Part shown: positions 27,101 through 35,241 of the stretch, in pieces
Layout: the number at the start of each line of letters is the position of its first letter
Position numbering within the stretch: position 1 is the first letter of the stretch
Source of the DNA: Euzebyales bacterium
GTDB lineage: Bacteria; Actinomycetota; Nitriliruptoria; Euzebyales; JAHELV01
NCBI GenBank assembly: GCA_036374135.1
Contig: DASUUK010000013.1
Coordinates: 1-45,370 of the forward strand
Length of the DNA: 45,370 bases
Direction: 5' to 3'
The notes under the pieces: generated by a model
What the model was told of the DNA's origin: nothing
Seen by the model: only the letters and a program-made list of their open reading frames with translations
Databases searched by the model: none
Position numbers and translations under genes: made by a program

Positions 27101-28369
27101 CTGCTGCTGGCCAACGCGTCGACCGGCCTGCCCCCGCTGCCGGCCACCCTGGCAGCCGATGTGCAGGCGGGAACCCCGATCACGACAATGGATTGGCGGA
27201 CGGTGGGGATCACGACGCTGCACGATGTCAGGCCCGACGCCCCGAAGATCGCGGATTTCGACCTGACGTCCGATCTTCTTCCGCCGCCGGCGAACCTCGC
27301 GGGCAACAACCACCACTGCGTCCTCGCGTTGCTGCACCATGCCAACGACCCGTTCACCTCGACGGTCGTGAACACCGACCAGATGAGCAGAGGCGAGCGC
27401 AAGGCTGCGCACAAGAACCTCACCGTTGTGCAGTTCACCGGTACGGTCCCCACGCCGGCACCGGTCGCCGTGCCGCTCCGGCTGCACAACCCCGGGCGGG
27501 GCGGGCCGGAGCTGTTCGACCTCGAGATCGACGTACGTCGCTACCGCGGGCACGTCCGCCTGTACCTGCCGCCGGTGGAGACCGACGGTGACCTCACCGA
27601 CCTGGCGGAGGGCCTCAAGCGCGGGACGGACTTCCTTCCGTTCAGGGAGTGGGCACGTGACTTTCGGAGTCGTGTGCGCCGGGACCACGACGCGGGCAAC
27701 ACGTGGGACGCGGCGTGGACCGACGAGGCGCTCGGGAACATCGACGCTGTCCTCAGCAGCGGCGCGATGTTCGACGCCACCGCAGACGTCCACGCCGCCC
27801 TGCGACGACTGGTGCTGGAGCCCGCCCAGTCGTTGACCGCGTACCTCCTGTTCGATCGCCCGCCGGACGCCGGCGTCGGCGACACGTTTCCTGTTCGCGT
27901 CCGGCAGTTCGAGTCCGAGCGCGAAGAACTGGTCGGTGGACTGGACATCCGGTTGGAGGTCCAGCCGGAGCCCCTGATCGACGACGATGACGACCGTCCG
28001 CAGCGGTGTGACTGGATCGACGGCGTGGCCTTCCGAGGCACGGTGCGCCCACGTTCGCGGCAGAGGTGGACGTCGGCCGGATGGCCCGCGGATGCCGACG
28101 TTCACTGGGCGGTCATCGTCCGGGAAGCCGCACTCCGAGACCCAACGGTCGCATGGATGGTGGTTCCGAGTCGCGGGCACGACGGGGACATCACCTACGA
28201 CATCACCGTGTCGAACCTTGGACGTCGGGACGTGGAGGTGGAATGCCGGTTCGCGGTGGATGCGACCGAGGCGGACCCTGCCGCGGTCGAGCGGAGCATC
28301 ATGCTCGAGTCGCTGCCGTCCACCGCCCTTCCCGCCAATGGACCACCTGACGAGCTGACCGGTCGCTGA
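24182..28369 (+). CDS. Giant Asp-box/Vps10-like beta-propeller protein without signal peptide
   Basis: This 1395-residue protein has an acidic, disordered N-terminus (residues 40-70 are mostly Asp/Glu/Gly, encoded by a 24-bp tandem repeat) and no recognisable signal peptide or membrane helix. Residues about 137-860 form one or two beta-propellers with Asp-boxes (SEDGGSTW, STDGGTNW, STDGATW, TNDFGTSW, STDAGQNW) and spaced VGSANGGVWRS-like repeats. It resembles sortilin/Vps10 and xyloglucanase-type propellers, though no catalytic residues were recognised. A CARDB-like segment follows (about 950-1085; HNRGTGPADNVRVMLLLA). The last 300 residues are unassigned. GGAAGGTGG lies just before the ATG. 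Either it is exported by a non-Sec route or it acts inside the cell; both are inference. Confidence 0.75.
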   Translation: MPTPEDANNVPERIEPLEGPNERDRAFLEERMARMVDKADVTADEDEGDDGDEDEGDDGGEGRGGEPHGPVTPSTPGGSREAIPASDGVAERRREALNEAHARRRAQLTPPPAERRDAPRPDQPREQPPAPPANSWVPIGPAVLRRGQGATLPATSGRVAGLAPLAGGDRIYVGSANGGVWRSEDGGSTWHSLMDAFDLNPTTAASDSLAVGALEVVPGATAAQDTVYVGTGEGASSAYFGVGPVVSTDGGTNWVTEPVSPGSSSLSGSAFYALAVDPGDSQRVVAATQRGLYRREPDGAGGFHWDSKVLPGAVFAFVTSVVACRQGGTTTFYAAEWGGRIYASTDGATWTTVGTGFPTNRMGRISLTARPGDPSVVYALAALWDPAGSPAPPPGTALSGNLHGLYRLDTADGTWRLVTGVPATLFGTNPTVRRGQGSYDNAVEVDPNDANRVFVGGSTAASSGEWSGSMYRCAITVSGTVPSATATYIGASIHADVHRARFTPGDATSLWVGCDGGVFHSANPAGSGNIFRSRNTGLVTLTLNSFNQHPTEPAVVFSGSQDNGGIRYTGEEAWLYSSHGDGGAQVIDWNNPYRVLSIWTSGVVRRSTNGGLRDSYNDVSPPLAMNEGVLFYNPMVGTPFNPASPAQANRVALGSTRVWVTNDFGTSWASIPGNTTGDNLGTDPGFRIRSLLFTRTSRLFAGTMNGRVYRYDEGAGGWGAPTRIDNLGTTQLPFAAPVTDIAEDPADPTGGSIFVTYGGTGDYRHVWHWNGTTWQQRSGPPGAAAAQLLDVNHTAIVVDPADPSIVYAGADIGVWRSTDAGQNWAAFSAGLPDAGVMDLKIHAGRRLLRCSTFGRGMYEVELDRTHKQGIELYVRDTQLDQGRYTTVNGLDDPTRQGQTVAHWRGPGIKLDTPDVSGDYEFPLVGGIDFLDFTDGLTDDARGVATHATATITTKVYVQVHNRGTGPADNVRVMLLLANASTGLPPLPATLAADVQAGTPITTMDWRTVGITTLHDVRPDAPKIADFDLTSDLLPPPANLAGNNHHCVLALLHHANDPFTSTVVNTDQMSRGERKAAHKNLTVVQFTGTVPTPAPVAVPLRLHNPGRGGPELFDLEIDVRRYRGHVRLYLPPVETDGDLTDLAEGLKRGTDFLPFREWARDFRSRVRRDHDAGNTWDAAWTDEALGNIDAVLSSGAMFDATADVHAALRRLVLEPAQSLTAYLLFDRPPDAGVGDTFPVRVRQFESEREELVGGLDIRLEVQPEPLIDDDDDRPQRCDWIDGVAFRGTVRPRSRQRWTSAGWPADADVHWAVIVREAALRDPTVAWMVVPSRGHDGDITYDITVSNLGRRDVEVECRFAVDATEADPAAVERSIMLESLPSTALPANGPPDELTGR
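24314..24357 (+). repeat. 24-bp tandem repeat encoding an acidic tract
   Basis: A 20-base unit at 24314-24333 recurs identically at 24338-24357 (period 24). It encodes DEDEGDDG twice in the disordered N-terminus of the giant propeller protein. Slippage in this tract could change its length in frame. Confidence 0.8.
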
Positions 28370-28501
28370 CGCGCGCACCGCGCCGGTGACGCGCGGCCAC
28401 CGCCTGCCGATCGGTCCGACACCGTGCGCTCCCGCGCGATGCGGACCACCGCTAGGCTGCGAGCCGGAGGACGACCCGCATCCACGAAGGAACGACGCGC
28501 G

Positions 28502-29977
28502 GTGCCAGTTGGGCCCGGTGATGTGATCGGTCATCGCTACCGGGTCGACGCACGACTCGGGCGCGGCGGCATGGCCTCCGTGTACGCGGCCACGGATCTG
28601 ACGTTGGACCGGTCGGTCGCGCTCAAGATCTCCTCGTGGCATGCGGACGACGAGCCGCGCGCCGCCGAGCGGTTCCGCCGGGAGGCGCGGGCCGCTGCCG
28701 CGCTGCACCACCCCAACATCGTCACGGTGTTCGACGTCGCCGAGCACGACGGCGTGACGGTGCTGGTCATGCAGCGCGTGGACGGCCCGACGCTGGCGTC
28801 GCGGATCGGCGAACGTGGGCCACTGCCCGTCCCGGAGGCGGCCGATGTCGCGGCGCAGATCTGTGACGCGCTGGCCGCCGCCCACGCCGCGGGGATCGTG
28901 CATCGCGACGTCAAACCGTCCAACGTGCTCTTCGCAGCCGACGGGGTCGTCAAGCTGAGCGACTTCGGGATCGCGCGCGCGACCGAGGCGTCGCTGACGA
29001 TGACATCCGTGCACGGATCGGTCGGATACATCGCACCCGAGCAGGCGCGCGGGGAACGTCCCGATCCGCGCAGCGACCTGTATGCCCTTGGATGCACGCT
29101 GTTCGAGATGCTCACGGGCCACCGGCCGTTCACCGGCGACACGATCGCCGCGGTGCTGTCCCAGCACCTCCACGAGCCGGCGCCTGAGGTGCACAGCGTG
29201 CGTCCCGAGATCCCCGACGCGCTGGACGCACTCGTCACGCGGTTGCTCGCGAAGGATCCCGGGGAACGACCGCCGAACGCCGAGGATGTCAGCACCCGAC
29301 TCCGTCAGATCGCCGACGGCGGCACGGCGTGGGCGATGGCCGGCGGCACTCGTGCGTTCGTTCCCACACGGACCGAGCCGGTTGCCGCCGTCACGCCACC
29401 CGACGGGGCGTCGTCACGGCGCGCCGCGCAGCGGTCGCCGCGACGGCGGCCTGCCGTGCTGATCGCCGCCGCCGTCGCGCTCGCGGCGCTGCTGTGGCTG
29501 CGCGGCGCCTGGGGGCCGACGCCGACGGCCGACGCCGGGTCGTCGCCGGAGACGGTCGCCGCAGGCGGCGGTGGCGACGACGGCGGCAACGGTGCCGACG
29601 ATGACGCTGGCGCGGGCGCCCCTGGGGATGCCGCCGGGGACGACACAGCGGGCGCATCCAGCGGCGGCACCGACGACACTGGCACCGGTGACCGGTCCAC
29701 GGGCCCTGCGTCACCCGTGACGCGGGTGCGACGCCTCGTCGTCCAGGCGCGAACCGACGGTCGCATCAGCGCCCGCGGCGTCGAGGAGATCGAGAAGCGC
29801 ATCGCCGAGGTCGTCAAGCAGGGCCGCGAGGACAAGCCCGACAAGGCACGCGAGCAGGTGGGCAAGCTCCGCGAGAAGCTCGACCAGCTCGTCGAGGACG
29901 GCGACGTCGACCCTGACCTCGCACAGCAACTGCGGGTACGTCTCGTCGCCCTCGCGCGCGGGTCCGGCTCGACCTGA
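28502..29977 (+). CDS. PknB-like membrane serine/threonine protein kinase
   Basis: This 491-residue protein has an N-terminal Hanks-type kinase domain (residues about 10-275). It has a glycine loop (LGRGGMASVY), the catalytic lysine (Lys42 in ALKI), HRDVKPSN (HRD near 135), the metal-binding DFG in LSDFGIAR and GYIAPEQ in the activation segment. A juxtamembrane stretch leads to one helix (AVLIAAAVALAALLWL, about 318-333). The outer part is a Gly/Asp/Ala-rich linker ending in a charged coiled coil (about 420-480) rather than PASTA repeats. It could sense an envelope partner through that coil (inference). GTG 28502 follows AAGGA; an ATG at 28439 is possible but adds a non-family extension. Confidence 0.88.
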   Translation: MPVGPGDVIGHRYRVDARLGRGGMASVYAATDLTLDRSVALKISSWHADDEPRAAERFRREARAAAALHHPNIVTVFDVAEHDGVTVLVMQRVDGPTLASRIGERGPLPVPEAADVAAQICDALAAAHAAGIVHRDVKPSNVLFAADGVVKLSDFGIARATEASLTMTSVHGSVGYIAPEQARGERPDPRSDLYALGCTLFEMLTGHRPFTGDTIAAVLSQHLHEPAPEVHSVRPEIPDALDALVTRLLAKDPGERPPNAEDVSTRLRQIADGGTAWAMAGGTRAFVPTRTEPVAAVTPPDGASSRRAAQRSPRRRPAVLIAAAVALAALLWLRGAWGPTPTADAGSSPETVAAGGGGDDGGNGADDDAGAGAPGDAAGDDTAGASSGGTDDTGTGDRSTGPASPVTRVRRLVVQARTDGRISARGVEEIEKRIAEVVKQGREDKPDKAREQVGKLREKLDQLVEDGDVDPDLAQQLRVRLVALARGSGST

Positions 29978-30178
29978 CCGCGACCGTCGTCACTGCGGGG
30001 CCGCGGCACCGGGCGACGGACGGACCGGGGCACGCACGTGCCTGTCGTCACGCGGGCGCGTCGTCGTCTCCTGGGACCACCCTTGGGGCGGGGCGGGGCA
30101 TCCCGTAGGGTTGACGACGGCCCGTCGTCGGGGGACGGCGGCCGTGGGGTCCGCCAGCACCGCCGGGAGGCGATGACG

Positions 30179-32170
30179 ATGGTCGACATGCTGGAGCGTG
30201 GACGCGAGGCGTTCCGGCGACGCGAATGGGAGGTCGCCTACGCGCAGCTGTCGGCCGTCGATGCCGAGGACGCCCTGGCGCCGGGGGATCTCGACCGGTT
30301 GGCACGCGCGGCTTACCTGACCGGTCGGGACGCCGAGTGCGAGGACGCCTGGGCACGAGCCCACCAGGGGTTCGTCGACCGGAACGAGGTGGAGCAGGCG
30401 GTCCGCTGCGCGTACTGGCTCGGGCTGGTGTTGTTCAACCGCGGCGAGGAGGCCCGCGGCGGCGGCTGGATCGGCCGTGCCGGCCGCCTGGTCGCCGAGA
30501 TCGGACGGGACTGCGTCGAGCAGGGCTACCTGCTGCTCCCGGCGGGCCTGGGACGCCTGGGCGCCGGCGAGCCGGCGGAGGCCGTCGCGTTGTTCGACCG
30601 CGCGCTGGACGCCGCCGACCGGTTCGACGAGCCGGACCTCAGGGCGCTCGGGCGGCTCGGGGCCGCACAGGCGCTGATCGCGCTGGACGAGCCCGACCGC
30701 GCCGTCCGGTCACTGGACGAGGCGATGGTCGCCGTGGAGACCGGCGAGGTCGAGCGTGCCGCGCGCTGCGCGTTCCGGTTGGGGTTCATGCTGATCAACC
30801 GCGGGGAGGAGGTCCGCGGCGGCGGCTGGATCGCCCGCGCGGACCGGCTGGTCGCCGACGGAGCACGCGACTGCGTCGAGCAGGGCTACCTGCTGCTCCC
30901 GGCGGCGCTGGCGCGCCTGGGCGCGGGTGACGCCACGGCGGCGTACGAGCTCTTCGGTCGCGCCCTCGACGTCGCCGAGCGATTCGACGAGCCGGACCTG
31001 CGCGCGCTCGGTCGCCTCGGATCGGGACAGGCGCTGATCGGGATGCACCAGCCCGATCGGGCCGTCCGGTCCCTCGACGAGGCGATGGTCGCCGTGGAGA
31101 CCGGCGAGGTGTCGACGGTGGTCGCGGGGATCGTCTACTGCGGCGTGATCCTGCAATGTCAGCGGCTCCTCGATGTGCGTCGGGCGCAGCAGTGGACGAA
31201 GGCGCTGAGCGCCTGGTGCGACGCGCAACCCGATCTCGTGCCCTACCGCGGCCAGTGCCTGGTCCACCGGTCGGAGCTGGCGCAGATGCGCGGCGACTGG
31301 GCCACGGCGATCGCCCAGGCGCAACGCGCGTGCGCGCGACTGGCCGACCCGCCGGGGCAGCCGGCGATCGGGATGGCCTACTACCAGCGGGCGGAGCTGC
31401 ACCGTCTGCGCGGCGAGTTCGCCGACGCCGAGCGCACGTACCGCCTGGCCAGCCGGGCGGGTCGCGGCCCCCATCCCGGGCTGGCGCTCCTACGCCTGGC
31501 GCAGGGACGGCTCGACGACGCGAGCGGCGCGATCCGCCGCGTCGTCGAGGAGGCGCAGGAACTCGGCCAACGCGCGAAGGTGCTCGCCGCGTGCGTGGAC
31601 ATCATGCTCGCGACCGGCGACGTCGACGCGGCCCGAACTGCCGTCGACGAGCTGTCACAGATCGCCGCCGAGCTCGACAAGCCGCTGTTGTGGGCCATGT
31701 CGGCGCAGGCGGACGGCGCCGTGCGTCTGGCCGAGGACGAGCCGCGGACCGCGGTCGCCGCACTGCATAGCGCGCAGTCGTTCTGGCACGAGCTGCGGGC
31801 ACCCTACGAGGTGGCCCGCGTGCGGGTGCTGTTGGCGGCGGCGTGCCGTCAGCTCGGCGACGACGACACCGCACGCATGGAGGAGGAGGCGGCGCGGGAG
31901 GTCCTCACGGAGGTCGGCGCCCGCCCCGACCTCGCACGGCTCGGCGAGCGCACCGGCGGCGGTTGGGCCGAGGGGGCCGCTGGGCTGACCGCGCGCGAGG
32001 TGGAGGTGATCCGGCTGGTCGCCGCAGGGCTGACCAACCGGGAGATCGCCGATGAGCTCGTCATCAGCGAGAAGACCGTTGCCCGGCACCTGAACAACAT
32101 GTTCACCAAGCTCGGCCTGTCGAACCGCGCCGCCGCGACCGCCTACGCCTACAAGCACGAGCTGGTGTAG
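30179..32170 (+). CDS. TPR-repeat LuxR-family transcriptional regulator with internal tandem duplication
   Basis: This 663-residue protein has TPR-like helical repeats across residues about 1-590 and a LuxR/GerE-type HTH at the C-terminus (about 602-660; GLTAREVEVIRLVAAGLTNREIADELVISEKTV). It lacks the ATPase domain of large LAL regulators. Residues about 72-191 and 192-311 are near copies (for example DCVEQGYLLLPA, FDEPDLRALGRLG and RAVRSLDEAMVAVETGEV occur in both). I remember relatives with only one copy, so the duplication looks recent. The first ATG (30173) is two bases after GGAGG. I prefer 30179, eight bases after it. It is transcribed alone, 201 bp after the kinase gene. The controlled genes are unknown. 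Confidence 0.87.
   Translation: MVDMLERGREAFRRREWEVAYAQLSAVDAEDALAPGDLDRLARAAYLTGRDAECEDAWARAHQGFVDRNEVEQAVRCAYWLGLVLFNRGEEARGGGWIGRAGRLVAEIGRDCVEQGYLLLPAGLGRLGAGEPAEAVALFDRALDAADRFDEPDLRALGRLGAAQALIALDEPDRAVRSLDEAMVAVETGEVERAARCAFRLGFMLINRGEEVRGGGWIARADRLVADGARDCVEQGYLLLPAALARLGAGDATAAYELFGRALDVAERFDEPDLRALGRLGSGQALIGMHQPDRAVRSLDEAMVAVETGEVSTVVAGIVYCGVILQCQRLLDVRRAQQWTKALSAWCDAQPDLVPYRGQCLVHRSELAQMRGDWATAIAQAQRACARLADPPGQPAIGMAYYQRAELHRLRGEFADAERTYRLASRAGRGPHPGLALLRLAQGRLDDASGAIRRVVEEAQELGQRAKVLAACVDIMLATGDVDAARTAVDELSQIAAELDKPLLWAMSAQADGAVRLAEDEPRTAVAALHSAQSFWHELRAPYEVARVRVLLAAACRQLGDDDTARMEEEAAREVLTEVGARPDLARLGERTGGGWAEGAAGLTAREVEVIRLVAAGLTNREIADELVISEKTVARHLNNMFTKLGLSNRAAATAYAYKHELV
30391..31110 (+). 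repeat. 360-bp in-frame tandem duplication inside the LuxR-type regulator
   Basis: Unit one (30391-30750) and unit two (30751-31110) are each exactly 360 bp, or 120 codons. Long identical blocks occur at the same offset, for example GACTGCGTCGAGCAGGGC and the codons for EAMVAVETGEV. Other parts have diverged, so the copy is not brand new. Confidence 0.9.
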
Positions 32171-32184
32171 CCACGGCCGCGTCC

Positions 32185-32904
32185 CTACTGCTGCGGTTGG
32201 TTGTCCTCGGCGAACGCGGCCTCGCACGCGGACGCGACGGCCGTCAGGGACGCAGTCGCGCCGTCGATGTCGCCTTCGCCGAGTTGCCCGACCGCGGTCA
32301 TCGCCCCGGATGCGCACGTCCGGGCGGTCTCGGCCAGCGCAACCGCCTGGTCGCGTTCCGCCACCGCCGTCTCCAGGTCGCCCCGGGCATCGGCCAGCGC
32401 GTCGTTCGCGGCCTGGAGCGCGGCGGTGCTGTCGGCGACCTGCTGGTCGCCGATCTGTCGTTCGTCGGCGAGGATTTCGAGCGCCGCCACCGCCTGATCG
32501 ATGGCCTGCTGGGCCTCCTGCGACAGCTGCTGCGATTGCCGCTGCAGGCCGGCGTTCTCGTCCTCGAGCGCCGCATTGTCCTCCTCGACCGCGGCGATCT
32601 CGTCCCGCAGCGCGGCATTGTCCTGCGCGAGGGTCGCATTCTCGTCCTCGAGCGCGGAGACCTGCTCGGTGAGGCCTTCGACCTCGGTCTGCAGCGAGAT
32701 GATCTCCGACGTGGCGATGTCCTCGTCGGACCGCGCATCGTTGTAGAGCGTGAAGACCCAGATCGCGAGCGCGACCGCGGCGATGGCGAAGACCGCGGTC
32801 AGGACCTGCCAGACGGTGGTGGTCCGTCGTGCCGACGAGGGCGGTGAGGCCCTGGTGGGCCGGTCGGGCGGAGGTCGCGGCCTCGACGTGCCCCGGTCGG
32901 TCAC
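32185..32904 (-). CDS. Membrane-anchored coiled-coil protein
   Basis: This 239-residue protein has a short basic/Pro-rich cytosolic N-terminus and one helix (VLTAVFAIAAVALAIWVFTLY, residues about 35-55). A long coiled coil follows (65-190) with repeated ENATLAQDNAAL/ENAGLQRQ patterns. The C-terminus contains a Cys pair (ARTCASGA and ASACEAAF) that could form a disulfide outside the cell. The GTG start has AAAGGAG just upstream; an ATG at 32937 gives a longer form. The sequence resembles actinobacterial envelope proteins of unknown role. It is convergent with the LuxR gene, with 14 bp between the two stops. Confidence 0.72.
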   Translation of the reverse strand: MTDRGTSRPRPPPDRPTRASPPSSARRTTTVWQVLTAVFAIAAVALAIWVFTLYNDARSDEDIATSEIISLQTEVEGLTEQVSALEDENATLAQDNAALRDEIAAVEEDNAALEDENAGLQRQSQQLSQEAQQAIDQAVAALEILADERQIGDQQVADSTAALQAANDALADARGDLETAVAERDQAVALAETARTCASGAMTAVGQLGEGDIDGATASLTAVASACEAAFAEDNQPQQ

Positions 32905-33180
32905 GCGCGTCTCCTTTGCGAGTGGCGCCGCCGTCACGAAAGAGCGTAGATGATCGTCATCCGTTGGGTTCAGGGTCGTACCGACACCTCACGGTGCCCG
33001 CCTGCCGCGGCTCCAGGTCGGTGGTCCTGGAGCTGCGGGGTCCCTCGGCGTGCGAGCCGTGACGGACCAGATGTCCCGAGGTTTCCGGTCGCATGGACGT
33101 ATCGTGCCGGGTGCGCCCGCGCGATGATGTGACTGGGTGCTGTCCGTGCCCGGCAGTCCGAACGAGTCCGAGGGATGCCG

Positions 33181-33477
33181 ATGTGTCGACGCTGGGTGAT
33201 CGCGCTGCTGCTGCTCATGCTCGTGGCCGGCTGTGCGCCGGGGGTGAACCCGGAGGTCGGCACACCTGACGCCGAACGGGTGATCGCCGGCTTCTGGCTC
33301 GGGCTGTGGCACGGCGTCATCGCGCCCGTGACGTTCCTGATCTCGCTGTTCATCGAGGACATCAACATCTACGAGGTGCACAACAGCGGCAACTGGTACG
33401 ACTTCGGGTTCATGCTCGGCATCGGCGCGCTGGCCGGCGGTGGATCCTCAGGCTCCCGGTACGGACGACGCCGCTAG
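33181..33477 (+). CDS. Small lipoprotein-like membrane protein
   Basis: This 98-residue protein has a signal-like N-terminus ending in a lipobox (LVAGCAPG, Cys at residue 19), so it may be lipid-anchored. A second hydrophobic segment (FWLGLWHGVIAPVTFLISLF) and a short Tyr/Gly-rich C-terminus follow (NSGNWYDFGFMLGIGALAGGG). The pattern IAGFWLGLWHGVIAPVTFLISLF...GNWYDFGFMLGI occurs in small membrane proteins of many bacteria whose function is unknown. ATG 33181 follows GAGGG by six bases; ATG 33175 is an alternative. Confidence 0.6.
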   Translation: MCRRWVIALLLLMLVAGCAPGVNPEVGTPDAERVIAGFWLGLWHGVIAPVTFLISLFIEDINIYEVHNSGNWYDFGFMLGIGALAGGGSSGSRYGRRR

Positions 33478-33693
33478 ACCTCGACGTCGCACTGCCTCGC
33501 GACGCCAGTCACTCTGCCAGGCGTGGCGTGGCGGCGAAAGGCGAACCGGCAAGGCGTGGCCGGGACATAGGCCCTTGCCCCAACCGCGGGGAGCGACGAG
33601 GCTGTGCAACACACGATCCCACTCGTCGAGGGATGCCAACGGCAGCATCTCGGCCACCGTCGACGCCGCGACCACCGGCACGGGAGCACCACC

Positions 33694-33906
33694 ATGAAGA
33701 CGCTACACGCACGACCGGGCGACCGGCTTGTTGTCAGACGACACCGGGTCGGCGAACCCGACCGCGACGCCGAGATCCTCGAGGTGCGGGGGCCGGACGG
33801 CACACCCCCGTACGTCGTCCGCTGGGCGGACGACGGTCGCGTCGGCTACCTGATCCCCGGCTCCGACGCCTTCGTGGAGCGACTCGGAGATCCTGACAAC
33901 GCCTGA
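33694..33906 (+). CDS. DUF1918 domain protein
   Basis: This 70-residue protein matches the actinobacterial DUF1918 family from end to end: MKTLHARPGDRLVVRRHRVGEPDRDAEILEVRGPDGTPPYVVRWADDG...IPGSDA. The fold is a small beta-barrel resembling SH3 domains. Its role is not established, though family members often sit near stress genes, as here with a tandem Usp gene 140 bp downstream. GGAG precedes the ATG. The upstream extension to 33604 lacks family residues. Confidence 0.9.
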   Translation: MKTLHARPGDRLVVRRHRVGEPDRDAEILEVRGPDGTPPYVVRWADDGRVGYLIPGSDAFVERLGDPDNA

Positions 33907-34046
33907 GCCTCGGCCCACGCCGCGCCACCTTCGTCCAGCACGGATCACCTGCCGACGCGCGGTGGGACCTTCGTCCCTGCGCCGGTCGCCACGTGGCGGC
34001 ATGCTGCTGCAGTGGGCCCGTCGTGACCGCGGACGAGGTGAGCGTG

Positions 34047-35027
34047 ATGGGTGAAGTGGTCGTCGGGGTCGACGGATCGGATGGCGCGAACACCGCGCTG
34101 TCGTGGGCGGTCGACGAGGCTCGGCGGACGGGCGACGAGCTCACCGTCGTGACCGTCCGGCAGTTCTCGGGCATGCTGACGGCGGGGGCAGCTCTGCGGG
34201 ACGCCTACGGGGAACGCCTCCAGACCGTCGCGACGGAACGCGCCGAGGCGATCCTCAGGGACGCACTCGCCTCGTGTGCCGACGCCGGCGTGCCCACGAC
34301 GTCGGAGGTCCTTCGGGACGGGGCGCCCGCGTGGCCACTGGTCCGCAGGACGGCGAACGCGACGATGCTCGTCGTCGGGTCGCGCGGTCTGGGCAACGTG
34401 CGCGGCCTGCTGCTCGGCTCGGTCAGTCATCAGGTGGCTGTGCACGCTGAGACGACCGTCGTCGTCGTCCCCGAGCCGACAGATCCCGACCGCCGCGACG
34501 ACAAGGTCGTCGTCGGCGTCGACGGCTCGTCGCATGCGCGCGCGGCACTACGTCGAGCTGCGTACGAGGCGACGCTGCGGCACTGCGAACTTGAAGCCAT
34601 CCTCGTGCCCCCGCCACCACCCACGATGGCCCCACGCTCTCGGAGCCAGTCCACGGTGGACGCCGCCGTGTGGACCGGGGTGCTGTGGCCCGAAGGACGC
34701 CATGGCATCGAGGAACGTCAGCGTGCGTACGACGAGGCCCTCGCGCACTGGCGTCACGCCGCCGAGTCCCACCTCGCGGACGAGCTCGCGCTGATCGGCC
34801 ACGACCAGCTGCCCGACAAGGTGACGCCAACCGTGTTCAGCGCACGGCATCCGGCCCGCGCACTGCTCGACGCCGCCGCATGGGCGCGGCTGCTCGTGGT
34901 CGGGCGCCGTGGCCGCGGGGGCTTCAGCGGGATGCTCCTCGGTTCGGTCAGCCAGCACTGCGTCCGCCACGCGACCGCGCCGGTGATGGTCGTTCCGCCC
35001 GACGCCGGGGCGGCCAGCGCCGACTGA
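34047..35027 (+). CDS. Tandem universal stress protein (UspA family)
   Basis: This 326-residue cytosolic protein has two Usp domains. The first begins VVVGVDGSDGANTALSWAVDEA and has the ATP-binding motif GSRGLGNVRGLLLGSVSHQV (near residues 110-130). The second begins KVVVGVDGSSHARAALRRAAYEA and has GRRGRGGFSGMLLGSVSQHC (near 290-310). The G-x2-G-x9-G-S/T motif in both domains predicts ATP binding. The second domain carries a longer insert (VPPPPPTMAPRSRSQ...). GAGGTG lies seven bases before the ATG. Usp proteins help survival under hypoxia or stress in mycobacteria; no partner gene is linked here except the DUF1918 gene. Confidence 0.9.
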   Translation: MGEVVVGVDGSDGANTALSWAVDEARRTGDELTVVTVRQFSGMLTAGAALRDAYGERLQTVATERAEAILRDALASCADAGVPTTSEVLRDGAPAWPLVRRTANATMLVVGSRGLGNVRGLLLGSVSHQVAVHAETTVVVVPEPTDPDRRDDKVVVGVDGSSHARAALRRAAYEATLRHCELEAILVPPPPPTMAPRSRSQSTVDAAVWTGVLWPEGRHGIEERQRAYDEALAHWRHAAESHLADELALIGHDQLPDKVTPTVFSARHPARALLDAAAWARLLVVGRRGRGGFSGMLLGSVSQHCVRHATAPVMVVPPDAGAASAD

Positions 35028-35241
35028 GAACGGCGGTCGTGGTCAGGACAACCCGTCGTCTCGGCGTGTGCCCACGAACGCGATCGACAGCCTCGCCGAG
35101 TCGCGGATCGGGCACACCTGCTGACAGCAGGAATGCCGCTGCCGACGGGCTCGACGATCACCTCGTGTGACAGGGCCGCCTGGCGGAACTCCTCCTCATC
35201 CAACAGCACCGGTGGAATCCGCGAGACTGGTGCGAACAGCG

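Noticed and set aside
26630-29194. Minus-strand frame of 854 codons spanning the propeller and kinase genes.
   Set aside because: It is antisense to two well-supported genes and contains no domain signature.
33448-33681. Minus-strand frame of 77 codons overlapping the gap before the DUF1918 gene.
   Set aside because: No family resemblance or ribosome site; it overlaps the end of the lipoprotein gene.
35040-35210. Minus-strand segments LLDEEEFRQAALSHEVIVEP and FLLSAGVPDPRLGEAVDR in two frames of the gap after the Usp gene.
   Set aside because: They look protein-like, but I could match neither to a family. They lie in different frames with no start or ribosome site, so they may be chance or a highly decayed gene.
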